Shown one piece after another: positions 1-8,333 of a DNA stretch of 64,000 nucleotides. The translations under genes were made by a program, and so were the position numbers. The stretch's first letter is position 1. The number at the start of each line of letters is the position of its first letter. Source of the DNA: Pleurocapsa minor HA4230-MV1. Its GTDB lineage: Bacteria > Cyanobacteriota > Cyanobacteriia > Cyanobacteriales > Xenococcaceae. The stretch lies in NCBI GenBank assembly GCA_019359095.1, contig JAHHHZ010000023.1, positions 1 through 64,000 on the forward strand. The letters run 5' to 3'. The notes beneath the pieces were generated by a model. The model searched no databases, was not told where the DNA came from, and saw nothing but the letters and a program-made list of their open reading frames with translations.

Positions 1-139
1 CCATTACCCATTACCCATTACCCATTACCCATTACCCATTACCCATTACCCATTACCCATTACCCATTACCCATTACCCATTACCCATTACCCATTACCC
101 ATTACCCATTACCCATTACCCATTACCCATTACCTATTA
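1..139. repeat. CCCATTA heptanucleotide tandem array (STRR type)
   Basis: Eighteen perfect head-to-tail copies of CCCATTA fill positions 7-132, preceded by a partial copy at the window edge and followed by one variant unit (CCTATTA, 133-139). The array continues beyond the left edge, so its full length is unknown. Such short tandemly repeated heptamers are known from cyanobacterial genomes. The right end of the array overlaps the 3' end of the leftward acyl-AMP ligase gene and supplies its stop codon. Confidence 0.97.
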
Positions 140-2019
140 CCCAAAAATCTTAATGACTTAAAATTACCAACCAAATGTAACCCTCGTCGAATTTTTCCTT
201 TCGCGATCGCCGATAAGATCTTAAGATAAGTAACAGGATTAGTATATCTTTGGAATAACCCAGTCACATCACTACTGGCGACATCTTGGTGATACCATGC
301 TTGCCAAATCTCTAAACTTTCATCAAGATACATTGCTTTGCACTTACCACGCTGTACTTTGCCACTCGAAGTTTTTGGGATACGTCCTGGCAATAATAAA
401 ACAATACCGTAGATATCAATAAAGTGCTGTTGAAAAACCTGCCAACGGATTGCTTCTACCACTTCATCCATTACTAGGGATTTTCTATGGGTGCGTTCAA
501 TTTCCTGAGCAACGATTAAGCGGGGTTTCCCTTCTACCTCAACCGAAAAAGCAGCACCACTGTTCGGTTTTAATCCTAAGTGTGACTGTTCGATTGTTTG
601 CTCAATATGCTGTGGATAGTGATTAAGTCCCCAAAATACTAATACATCGTGCAAACGTCCAGTAATATATAGTTCACCGTCACTAATAAAACCTAGATCA
701 CCAGTACGCAAATACTGTTTACCCTGCCAACTAGCCTGAAAAGTTTGTTGTGTTTGCTCGCTTAACTGCCAATATCCTTGTCCCACATTAGAGCCTGAAT
801 ACCAGATTTCACCAATAAGATCGGGTTCACATTCTTTTAAACTGAGAGGATCGGCAATCAAAATCTGACCATCTAGCCAAGGATAACCCGCACTAATAAA
901 ACTCTTTGTCCCTAAGCTTTTTTTTCCTGGTTGAGACTGATCGACAATCACTACTTTGTTTTGTTCTAAAGCAACTTCATCCACATGTTTTATTTGCGGA
1001 TACTGCGCTCGATCTCCCCCCGTAATCATTAAAGTCGCCTCCGCCATCCCGTAGCAAGGATAGAAAGCAGTTGATTTAAAGCCACAACTAGCAAATTTAA
1101 GCTTAAATTCGTCTAAAGTAGTCGTTTGCACTGGTTCAGCGCCACAAAATGCTACTTTCCAGCTACTTAAGTTTAATTGCGCCACTTCTGCTGTCGTAAC
1201 GCGATCGCATAATAGATCATAGGCAAAATTTGGCGCACCGCTGGTAGTCGCCTGATACTTACTAATTGCCTGTAGCCAACGTAGTGGCTTTTGGACAAAA
1301 CTAACGGGAGACATCATCACGCAATACCCTCCTACATATATTGGCTGGATCACGTTACCAATCAAACCCATGTCGTGAAACAGCGGTAACCAACCCACCC
1401 CCACTAAATCTGAAGTATGTCCAAACGCCTGCTTCAGCATCTCCTGATTCTGCATCAGACACCCATGAGTAATCATCACTCCTTTGGGTTCTCCCGTCGA
1501 ACCAGAGGTATATTGTAAGAAAGCCAAGGTATCAGCAGTGATTTCGGGTGAAGTCCAACCATCAGCTGGTAACTCAATCTTGTCTGTATTTAAGCAAGGT
1601 AACTCAGCTTTGTCCCACTCTGATAGCCGTATTCTCAATTTATTAAACGAACTAGAGTTAGTTAGAACCACCTTTGCATTTGCAGATTCTAGACGAGTTT
1701 GCACTTCTATCGTCGTCAAGCGATTTTTCGGTGGATGAGAGGGTACGGCTACAATTCCTGCATAGAGACAGCCAAAAAAAGCCGTAATAAACTCCAAGCC
1801 TGCATTATAAGGATATACCAGTAAAGCTCTAGAACCAGGAGTAACAAGCTGTTGTAATTCAAAGGCGATCGCTTTTGCTTTGAGATCTAATTCCTGATAA
1901 GTTAGTTTAGTCTCCTTACTCTCTCCATCCTGAAGAAAAATATAAGCCAGATTATTCCCCTGAGATATGGCTCGATGCTGTAATATTTCGACAATGTTAG
2001 ACTCACGCTGACTAGACAT
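130..2019 (-). CDS. fatty acyl-AMP ligase (FAAL), AMP-binding family
   Basis: The 629-residue protein is a full adenylate-forming enzyme. The phosphate-binding loop TSGSTGEPKG lies near residue 170, the A5-type motif YGMAEAT near 325, the A7/A8 segment RTGDLGFISDGELYITGR near 440-460 and the terminal KTSSGKVQRGK near 565. The motif FHDMGLIG and the overall pattern fit the FAAL branch, which activates fatty acids as acyl-adenylates and passes them to an acyl carrier protein, rather than acyl-CoA ligases. No PKS, ACP or olefin-synthase gene is adjacent, so the partner carrier is not visible here. The last residues (GNR) and the TAA stop are encoded by the heptamer array at the window edge, which suggests the original C-terminus was replaced or trimmed by repeat expansion. 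The ATG at 2019 is the first in frame and fits family length. Confidence 0.9.
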   Translation of the reverse strand: MSSQRESNIVEILQHRAISQGNNLAYIFLQDGESKETKLTYQELDLKAKAIAFELQQLVTPGSRALLVYPYNAGLEFITAFFGCLYAGIVAVPSHPPKNRLTTIEVQTRLESANAKVVLTNSSSFNKLRIRLSEWDKAELPCLNTDKIELPADGWTSPEITADTLAFLQYTSGSTGEPKGVMITHGCLMQNQEMLKQAFGHTSDLVGVGWLPLFHDMGLIGNVIQPIYVGGYCVMMSPVSFVQKPLRWLQAISKYQATTSGAPNFAYDLLCDRVTTAEVAQLNLSSWKVAFCGAEPVQTTTLDEFKLKFASCGFKSTAFYPCYGMAEATLMITGGDRAQYPQIKHVDEVALEQNKVVIVDQSQPGKKSLGTKSFISAGYPWLDGQILIADPLSLKECEPDLIGEIWYSGSNVGQGYWQLSEQTQQTFQASWQGKQYLRTGDLGFISDGELYITGRLHDVLVFWGLNHYPQHIEQTIEQSHLGLKPNSGAAFSVEVEGKPRLIVAQEIERTHRKSLVMDEVVEAIRWQVFQQHFIDIYGIVLLLPGRIPKTSSGKVQRGKCKAMYLDESLEIWQAWYHQDVASSDVTGLFQRYTNPVTYLKILSAIAKGKIRRGLHLVGNFKSLRFLGNR

Positions 2020-2331
2020 TATGACTACTATTTATTCAATGCAAACTAAACCATCAATATAACCTGGGTTTAAGAGAATCTGAAAATCTACGAAATGATC
2101 CTAAATCCTGTTGGGATACAACATTTAAAAGTTGAGCAAAGATAATGGGTAATGGGTAATGGGTAATAGCGGAATTAAACTGCTTACCACAAAGTTATTT
2201 TTAAGAATCGGATTTAGTATGAAAAATGTTAAATTTAATCTTAATTTCTATAAATCTCCGAGATACAGACGGAATTTTTGTCTAGTTTAAAGCACAATAC
2301 GTAAACAATAAAATAAATCATAAACATTAAG
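2020..2331. other. intergenic spacer with three TAATGGG units
   Basis: The spacer is AT-rich and holds no recognisable gene. Positions 2143-2163 carry three copies of TAATGGG, the reverse complement of the CCCATTA unit seen at the window start. It must contain the divergent promoters of the acyl-AMP ligase and the VapB gene, but I cannot assign boxes with confidence. Confidence 0.6.
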
Positions 2332-2526
2332 ATGCGAACTAATATTGTAATTGACGATCGGCTAATGGCTGATGCACTTAAAGCAACTGGTTTAACAACT
2401 AAGCGAGAAGTGATTGAATTGGGACTAAAAACTTTAATTAGACTCAAACAGCAGGAAACAATTAAAAACTTTAAAGGAAAACTTAAATGGTCAGCAGATC
2501 TTGAAAAAATGAGACTCTATCAATAA
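2332..2526 (+). CDS. VapB-type antitoxin, apparently orphan
   Basis: The 64-residue protein starts MRTNIVIDDRLMADALKATG, the ribbon-helix-helix pattern of type II VapB antitoxins (DUF2191-like). The C-terminal toxin-binding tail GKLKWSADLEKMR is also kept. VapB normally binds its own promoter and neutralises a PIN-domain RNase, VapC, encoded immediately downstream with overlapping stop and start codons. No VapC follows here; only a few VapC-like codons remain after the stop. The antitoxin may act in trans on another VapC or be a relic. Confidence 0.85.
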   Translation: MRTNIVIDDRLMADALKATGLTTKREVIELGLKTLIRLKQQETIKNFKGKLKWSADLEKMRLYQ

Positions 2527-2550
2527 TTTTATTGGACATTATTTATCTGT
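2523..2550 (+). pseudogene. vestige of a vapC start codon region
   Basis: In the frame in which vapC usually overlaps the vapB stop, the sequence reads ATA ATT TTA TTG GAC (I-I-L-L-D), close to the usual VapC opening M-I-L-(V/L)-D. The start ATG would have been changed to ATA, which also turns the usual TGA overlap into the present TAA stop. Similarity stops after about five codons and no PIN domain follows, so this is only a suggestive remnant. Confidence 0.35.
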
Positions 2551-2579
2551 CCCTAATTCAGGGCTATTTCATTCTCATA

Positions 2580-2668
2580 TATCCAGAGAATAAATTCTCT
2601 GTCTAAGTACATTAAGTCCGTTTAAACGGACTTTAATTTTAAGCCAAGAAATAAATTTCTGGGTTCAC
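2580..2668. repeat. hairpin-rich MITE-like repeat
   Basis: Three short inverted repeats sit in 90 bp: AGAGAAT-AA-ATTCTCT at 2585-2600, a perfect 20-bp palindrome at 2614-2633 (half AAGTCCGTTT) and AGAAAT-AA-ATTTCT near 2647-2660. The AAGTCCG half-site recurs as the terminal inverted repeat of a 104-bp element at 31884-31987, so this is probably a member or remnant of a dispersed non-autonomous repeat family. Confidence 0.55.
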
Positions 2669-2669
2669 T

Positions 2670-2702
2670 ACTCCCTAATTCCCTAATCCCCTAACTCCCT
2701 AC
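2670..2702. repeat. octamer TCCCTAAY tandem repeat
   Basis: About four degenerate copies of an 8-bp unit (TCCCTAAT/TCCCTAAC) stand directly before the 3' end of the leftward glycosyltransferase gene. The same octamer appears at 14490-14521. Confidence 0.7.
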
Positions 2703-2746
2703 TAGATTATTTTTTAATTAATTTGATCCACCTGCTTACTGTATTT

Positions 2747-3970
2747 TTATTTATTAGTAACTTTTTGCGACCAAATTTCAATTAAATTATTAACAGTTTG
2801 CTGCCAACTATATTGTTGAGCCAGTTCTTTAGCTTTTGTTCCCATCGAGTGACGAAGATCGTGATTAGAAATCAATAGAGTCAATTTATCTATGAAATCT
2901 GCTGGGTTTTGAGGTTGATATAAAAAGCCTGTTGCACCATCTACAATCGTATCAATAACTCCCCCTGCACGAGGTGCGATCGCTGGTATTCCCGCAGCAG
3001 CAGCTTCAATTACTGTTAAGCCTTTAGTTTCTTTGGCGGAATTTGTAATTAATATATCACCATTGACTAATAGTTTGGGTACGGCTTGAGGTTGAATTCT
3101 GCCTAATAAATAAACGTCTGGTGTTAACTGCTTTAAAGTTTGTTCAATCTTTGTTTTAAGTGGGCCATCTCCAGCAATGATAATTGTTATTTTATTCAAG
3201 ATTTCTGGAGATAATTTTGCTAAAGCTTTGAAAGTAAAATACCATCCTTTATCAGGAGTTAATCGTCCGATAAAAATTAGCTTAATTTTGTTTTCTAAAT
3301 CGGCTAGATTATATTGTTCTTTAAAAAAACTAGGAGTTTTATTTATCTGATTAAACTGACTTAGATCGCAGCCTAATAATTCAGCACAAGCTATATTTTT
3401 AATCCCTATCTGTCTAATTTTACGAGTAGTTACTGAACTTGATACTAAAGTATAGTCGTAAGAATTATAGATTTTAGCAAAAATTAAACCTAAACACTTT
3501 TTGCCTAACCGATTAAGACCAAAGGGTAAATTAAAATAGTCATCAAAATAATCAAGATAATTAGTATGAAACCAGGCAAAATAAGGAATATGATGCTGCT
3601 GGGCATATTTAACTCCAGGTAACTTAAGCAAACAAATTCCTAATCTTTCCGCTTCATCAACATGAATCAGATCGGGTTTAAACTGTTCCAGCTTTTGCAG
3701 CACAATTTGATAAGATTTAACTGTTAGATCTCGTTCAAAATCTAAAGCGATCGCTTTACTACTAGGTAAACTAATTATTTCTATTCCAGGCAATATTTGA
3801 CCAGTATATTGTTGATGATCGGGATAAAAATGTTTAATTGGGCTATAGTCAGGACAAAATACGATTACTTGATGTCCTAAAAGACTAAGCTGTTCTAATC
3901 TTTTAAAAATGGCGATCGTTACACCATCGATTACAGGAAAAAAACTCGAACATATCATGGCAATCTTCAT
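2747..3970 (-). CDS. glycosyltransferase family 4 (GT-B fold)
   Basis: The 407-residue protein has the two-domain layout of GT4 retaining transferases. The N-terminal acceptor domain begins MKIAMICSSFFPVIDGVTIA, and the C-terminal nucleotide-sugar domain holds FIGRLTPDKGW near residue 235 and the E-x7-E region GLTVIEAAAAGIPAIAP near 320. It probably transfers a sugar from a nucleotide donor to a lipid or glycan at the inner face of the cytoplasmic membrane. Residues DGV near the start resemble the sulfolipid synthase SqdX group, but the rest does not allow that call. It is 15 bp downstream of a GT39-like membrane transferase in the same direction, so the two are probably co-transcribed. Confidence 0.88.
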   Translation of the reverse strand: MKIAMICSSFFPVIDGVTIAIFKRLEQLSLLGHQVIVFCPDYSPIKHFYPDHQQYTGQILPGIEIISLPSSKAIALDFERDLTVKSYQIVLQKLEQFKPDLIHVDEAERLGICLLKLPGVKYAQQHHIPYFAWFHTNYLDYFDDYFNLPFGLNRLGKKCLGLIFAKIYNSYDYTLVSSSVTTRKIRQIGIKNIACAELLGCDLSQFNQINKTPSFFKEQYNLADLENKIKLIFIGRLTPDKGWYFTFKALAKLSPEILNKITIIIAGDGPLKTKIEQTLKQLTPDVYLLGRIQPQAVPKLLVNGDILITNSAKETKGLTVIEAAAAGIPAIAPRAGGVIDTIVDGATGFLYQPQNPADFIDKLTLLISNHDLRHSMGTKAKELAQQYSWQQTVNNLIEIWSQKVTNK

Positions 3971-3985
3971 TAATTAAACTCGCTC

Positions 3986-5737
3986 CTAATTTCTGACTTG
4001 ATCAAGACTCCATAAGTCTAGAGGAAATTCATTAGCACTAAACACCTTAGATTTATATACCTGTTGTAATTTAATTTGTGGCTCTTGATTTAATCTTTGT
4101 TTTAATTGCGTAGAAGGCTTTAACAAAAAGACATGCTCAAATTTATTCAAGTACAAAGTTAAATTCTCTTTGCTAGTAATCACCTTATATTTAACTTCAG
4201 ATCTTAAAGAATAGGCTAAAGATATTGCATCCATGGCTTCACTTGATTCAACTACTACTAAAGCAGAATTACTTTTATTAATAATTTTAGCGATCGCAGG
4301 ATTATTAATATTCCTTCCCTTTTGATAAAATGGCGATACATTTAGATTACGCATATTAGAAAAAATGCCTAATAATATAAATGCAATCACAATTAATCGC
4401 CAGAATTTCGGCTGCTGAGAGTCTAATTTACTAGCTACAGTATAGGCTACAGCAATTAATATACCTAACTGTAGAGGGATTAAGTATCTAGGTGCAGTGG
4501 AACTTTGCCCTTGATTAATAATGTCTGCAACTAATAAAGGTAGAGGCAAAGAAAGCATCAAACAGACAATATATAACCAGCGATCGCGATTTGTTTTGAT
4601 AATTAGATAGTAGAGAGAATAAGCTGATAAACTTAAGATGCCAATAGCGACTAACGCTCCAATAATAGTTGTCCAATCTAAATAAATATATTTAGTTAAT
4701 AAGAAAATAAAGCTAGAAGTTACTAATAACAAATTAAACTTTAGTAGTTTATTCTGCCAACGCCGATAGAGTTTAATAACAGCTAGTAGAGAAAACACAA
4801 TAACTACTAATGCTATAGCAATTTCAACTGGATTAGAATTTTCTGATAGTGGTAGATCACCAAAAATTAATAAATTCGTTCCAATATAAACTGCAATAAT
4901 ATCACCAAGATTAAAATTGCCCCTCATCCAGCTAGTGTTATCCTGAAGTAAATTTAAATGATTAATAATTACCCAGATCCAAGGAGTAAAAGCTAGTAAA
5001 GCAATAACTAAAGAGAGCAGATAATTCTTAATTATACTTAACTGTTGTTTAGTTATATTAGACAACAAGTATAAACCTTGAAATAAGGCAACATAAAGAG
5101 AAAACAAAGAAGTATAAAAGCCAAGGATTAAACAAAAACTATGTAATGCCCAAGCCAATTTACTATTTAACCTTATAGCTCGAAAAAAACTCGCTCCCAT
5201 CAATAAAATAGTCACTGTCCATAAACTATAAGGACGAGCTTCTTGAGCATATGCCACATAAAAAGGTGAAATACTCATTATGCCAACAGATAACCAGCTA
5301 ATCTGCGAGCGCTGAAATAATTCTTGACACAACCAATACAAACAAGGCAAAATTAGCAAACTAAAGCAGACAGAAAGACTCCGTAGAATCCCTAGGGAAT
5401 TTCCCCACCACTGTAGCCAAAATCTAGTGAGTAAAAAGTAAAGAGGAGCATGTTCAGGACTTTTAGTTAAAGCATTTAAACTATCACTTAAAGTTCGTGA
5501 AGTTACAGTTTGATAAAATAACAAAGTATCGCGTTCAACTAAATCTTGCTGTAACAAATCACTAGTAACCTCGGCAATTGTATATCCCGAAACTCTAACT
5601 GCCGTAGCCACTTCATCTACCCAAAATACCTGATCTGATAAATTTGTCCAGCGAAAAAAAAGGCCCAATAAGACCACAGTTATTAAACTAAAAACTGGAG
5701 CTGGCTTAAATACTAGCTGGTGAATTTTGTGCGACAT
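3986..5737 (-). CDS. GT39-like polytopic glycosyltransferase (GT-C fold)
   Basis: The 583-residue protein has roughly 11-13 hydrophobic segments. Its first extracytoplasmic loop carries VFWVDEVATAVRVSGYT, with the acidic D-E pair expected of GT-C enzymes that use polyprenyl-phosphate sugars, followed by SPEHAPLYFLLTRFWLQWWG, a pattern typical of the PMT_2/GT39 family. The acceptor is unknown. It is upstream of and co-directional with a GT4 gene, which could provide the matching cytoplasmic step. The ATG at 5737 gives a short basic N-terminus before the first helix. Confidence 0.82.
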   Translation of the reverse strand: MSHKIHQLVFKPAPVFSLITVVLLGLFFRWTNLSDQVFWVDEVATAVRVSGYTIAEVTSDLLQQDLVERDTLLFYQTVTSRTLSDSLNALTKSPEHAPLYFLLTRFWLQWWGNSLGILRSLSVCFSLLILPCLYWLCQELFQRSQISWLSVGIMSISPFYVAYAQEARPYSLWTVTILLMGASFFRAIRLNSKLAWALHSFCLILGFYTSLFSLYVALFQGLYLLSNITKQQLSIIKNYLLSLVIALLAFTPWIWVIINHLNLLQDNTSWMRGNFNLGDIIAVYIGTNLLIFGDLPLSENSNPVEIAIALVVIVFSLLAVIKLYRRWQNKLLKFNLLLVTSSFIFLLTKYIYLDWTTIIGALVAIGILSLSAYSLYYLIIKTNRDRWLYIVCLMLSLPLPLLVADIINQGQSSTAPRYLIPLQLGILIAVAYTVASKLDSQQPKFWRLIVIAFILLGIFSNMRNLNVSPFYQKGRNINNPAIAKIINKSNSALVVVESSEAMDAISLAYSLRSEVKYKVITSKENLTLYLNKFEHVFLLKPSTQLKQRLNQEPQIKLQQVYKSKVFSANEFPLDLWSLDQVRN

Positions 5738-5918
5738 TTAAGACATCAAATAACAACAAGGCTAAGATATAACAATCCTTTAATTAAAATGCAAAAATAA
5801 AATATAAAAATCAATTTGTTTTTAGTCTTTAATTCAAAGGCATAAAATAGGCATGAGATTTAATTAAGTATCTTAATTAACCCCAAAATACTATCAAGCG
5901 TAATTTCAAAGTTAAATA

Positions 5919-6653
5919 ATGTCACCAACATCACCAATATTTCCTGAACAGCAAGCTACAGCCCATAAACATAACATTTATTACGGTATAATACTTATAT
6001 TGGCGGTAATGTTGACAATTTTGCGATCGCCTTTGAAAGTATCTGCTCAGGAAGTAGAACCCCCACAACGAACTATTTCACCAGTCATTACATCGCCTGC
6101 TTCCCCACAGGCATCTCCCCTAAAAAAAGATCGAACTGATTCACCTAAGCTGACTACACAATCCGAAGCAACTTTTGGCACAAAAGGACAAAAACACTGG
6201 TATGTTCAGGGTGCAGTAGCAACCACCCTAGATCGAGAAGAAGCTTTCCCTCAACGTTTTGCCTTAGCAGGTGCTGGATTGTCTAAATTTCTGTTTGATG
6301 GTCATAGCATCAATTTAGAACTAAACACTATCTATTTTAGTCAGCCTGATGATGATGCTTTAGGCTTAAACCTCGCTCTTTTAATGCGCTGGCATTTCCT
6401 GCGTAAATCCAACTGGTCATTATTTATTGATGGTGGCGCAGGGGTAATGGGTACTACCAGCGATGTTCCCAGCAAAGGGGCAAGCTTTAACTTTACGCCT
6501 CAAGCTGGTGCGGGAGTTAATATTAAACTTAAACAGCAAAGACAACTGATGTTAGGTTTACGCTGGCATCATATCTCCCATGCCGACTTCTTTGGAGCAA
6601 ATCCTGGTAGAGATAGCATTATGGGCTATGTTGGGTTGCAGTTTCCCAGATAA
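5919..6653 (+). CDS. acyloxyacyl hydrolase / PagL-like lipid A deacylase
   Basis: The 244-residue protein has a hydrophobic helix at about 20-36 ending in a plausible signal-peptidase site (KVSA before QEV), a Pro/Ser-rich linker to about residue 85, then a beta-rich domain. The C-terminal stretch GLRWHHISHADFFGANPG holds the His-x-Ser pair (H218, S220) that forms the active site in the PagL family of outer-membrane 3-O-deacylases. The barrel strands alternate polar and hydrophobic residues. Its activity on cyanobacterial lipid A is an inference, because lipid A in cyanobacteria differs from the enterobacterial substrate. It is a single gene, divergent from the GT39 gene. Confidence 0.75.
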   Translation: MSPTSPIFPEQQATAHKHNIYYGIILILAVMLTILRSPLKVSAQEVEPPQRTISPVITSPASPQASPLKKDRTDSPKLTTQSEATFGTKGQKHWYVQGAVATTLDREEAFPQRFALAGAGLSKFLFDGHSINLELNTIYFSQPDDDALGLNLALLMRWHFLRKSNWSLFIDGGAGVMGTTSDVPSKGASFNFTPQAGAGVNIKLKQQRQLMLGLRWHHISHADFFGANPGRDSIMGYVGLQFPR

Positions 6654-6685
6654 TATAGCTGGACAAAATTAAAATCAATTGAGCA

Positions 6686-7369
6686 TCAGGCAATGCGAGA
6701 GAGTACTCGATCTACACGATCTAGTTCAATGTCTAGAAAATCATCGACTGTCCAATTTGCTTGGCGCTGTAACATATGTAGAGGATAAAGATTCGAGATC
6801 CCAACTACTTGTATCTTCGCTCGCTTTGCAGAAGTGATACCAATTGGATTGTTTTCAATTGCCAAACATTCTTGCGGATTTAAGTTGAGCTTTGAGACAG
6901 CAAATAAATAAGGTTCTGGTTCTGGTTTACTCGATTCCAAATCATCACCTGCCACAATTAAATCAAAGTAGGGAGCAAGTTCAACTTTTGCCAAAACATA
7001 TTCCACTTCTGAGCGAGTTGCACCAGTAACTAACCCGACAGCTATGTTTTGCTCTTTTAACTGGCTGAGAAACAGGGTTAAATTTGTAGGTAAAGTTATT
7101 TCTGGCAATTGTTCGACTTTTTCACGATAGCCTTTGGCTTTAGTTTTTAGCAGTTTATTGAGATATTCATCGGCGAGAATGCGACCCCGATTAGCTAAAA
7201 TAGTTTTTAAGCAGGCGCGATCGCTTTTACCACGACAATATTGAGTATATTCATCATCATCAGCCCGCAAGTTTTCACTTAGAAGTATATCTGCAATTAA
7301 TTCTTGATCGATCGCTTCATCATCAATAATTACACCACTAAACTCTAGAAAAACTGCTTTAAGACTCAT
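6686..7369 (-). CDS. HAD-superfamily protein with degenerate catalytic motifs
   Basis: The 227-residue protein is laid out like a beta-phosphoglucomutase-type HAD hydrolase with a helical cap (about 15-85). Motif II (GLVTGAT), the motif III lysine (SSKPEPEPYLF) and the IENNPIGITSAKRA region are recognisable. Motif I, normally D-x-D-G-V, reads E9-F-S11-G-V, so the nucleophilic Asp is Glu and the acid/base Asp is Ser, and the motif IV acidic residue is Asn. It may be a non-catalytic or altered-function relative. It lies 17 bp downstream of a methyltransferase gene and is probably co-transcribed with it. Confidence 0.75.
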   Translation of the reverse strand: MSLKAVFLEFSGVIIDDEAIDQELIADILLSENLRADDDEYTQYCRGKSDRACLKTILANRGRILADEYLNKLLKTKAKGYREKVEQLPEITLPTNLTLFLSQLKEQNIAVGLVTGATRSEVEYVLAKVELAPYFDLIVAGDDLESSKPEPEPYLFAVSKLNLNPQECLAIENNPIGITSAKRAKIQVVGISNLYPLHMLQRQANWTVDDFLDIELDRVDRVLSRIA

Positions 7370-7386
7370 AGATTAAACATCAAATA

Positions 7387-8190
7387 TTAATTACTGCTCG
7401 ATTTTACTCCTGTTGTGAGCTGATTTGTCCACCAAACATCTTCAGTTAGTACCTGATTAAAACCAGCCTTTCCCATCCAAGCATCAATACTACCTGCTGC
7501 ATACTCTTTAATATAAGGCTCTTCAAATATATCAGAAAGCCAAGTAGTGTTACGTAGGGTTTTTTGATGACCATCCAGAATAATAATCTGTCCGACTGAC
7601 TTGAGCAAACGATAAGCTTCTTGCAGTATCTGTTGGGCAACAGCCGTGGGAGTTTCGTGAAACAATAACGAAGCAGTTACAACATCAAACTCAGCATCAG
7701 CAAACTTAGTTGCCTCTGCCAACCCATGAACCCACTTAATATCTAACTCTGCCTGCTGCGCCTTGTATTCAGACATCGTTAACATTTGAGGCGATAAATC
7801 TAACCCCACAACTTCAGCACTGGAAAAAGCCTGCTTAAGCATGATTGTAGTTGAACCAGTACCACAGCCTAAGTCAAGAATTTTCTGGGGATTTCCTGTA
7901 ATAGCTTTAATTACTGCTTCGCGATTCCAATTTTCATTAGGCGGTAGAGCATGTTTAGTCACAGGATCGTAGGTTACTGCTGCACCCGAAGTTAGATAAC
8001 CCCCAGTAATACCGTGAAAATTCTGAGAAGTATAATATTCAGGATACAATAACTCTGGATCTTTGAGGCGATCGCCAGCTTCCGTCCAATCAATACTATC
8101 AGAAAGTTCTTTGAGTGCCTCGCGATCGATTAAAAAACCAAATACAGGTTGGATAAATTTTTCCCACAAGGTATCTTGAGCAGTTGCCAT
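7387..8190 (-). CDS. class I SAM-dependent methyltransferase
   Basis: The 267-residue protein has a clear motif I (KILDLGCGTGSTTIML, about residues 98-113), the acidic post-motif (VVGLDLSPQML) and motif II/III segments (FDVVTASLLFHE; LLKSVGQIIILDG). An N-terminal helical extension of about 90 residues precedes the Rossmann core. The family resembles UbiE/MenG-type small-molecule methyltransferases, but the substrate is not predictable. The downstream HAD-like gene suggests a shared small-metabolite role. Confidence 0.82.
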   Translation of the reverse strand: MATAQDTLWEKFIQPVFGFLIDREALKELSDSIDWTEAGDRLKDPELLYPEYYTSQNFHGITGGYLTSGAAVTYDPVTKHALPPNENWNREAVIKAITGNPQKILDLGCGTGSTTIMLKQAFSSAEVVGLDLSPQMLTMSEYKAQQAELDIKWVHGLAEATKFADAEFDVVTASLLFHETPTAVAQQILQEAYRLLKSVGQIIILDGHQKTLRNTTWLSDIFEEPYIKEYAAGSIDAWMGKAGFNQVLTEDVWWTNQLTTGVKSSSN

Positions 8191-8333
8191 TGAGTTTGTA
8201 ATTAACAGGGTTTATTCCCTCTATATTTTAGGCAATAATGTTCAATTACGCTCTAATACTAACCTATTGTTCAATGTTCAATGTTCACTGCTCATTGATA
8301 AAGCCATGATCTTTAATATCAAGATTAGTCGCT

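Noticed and set aside
1-139. Possible CRISPR array at the left edge
   Set aside because: The repeat unit is 7 bp with no spacers between units, so this is a heptamer tandem repeat and not a CRISPR array.
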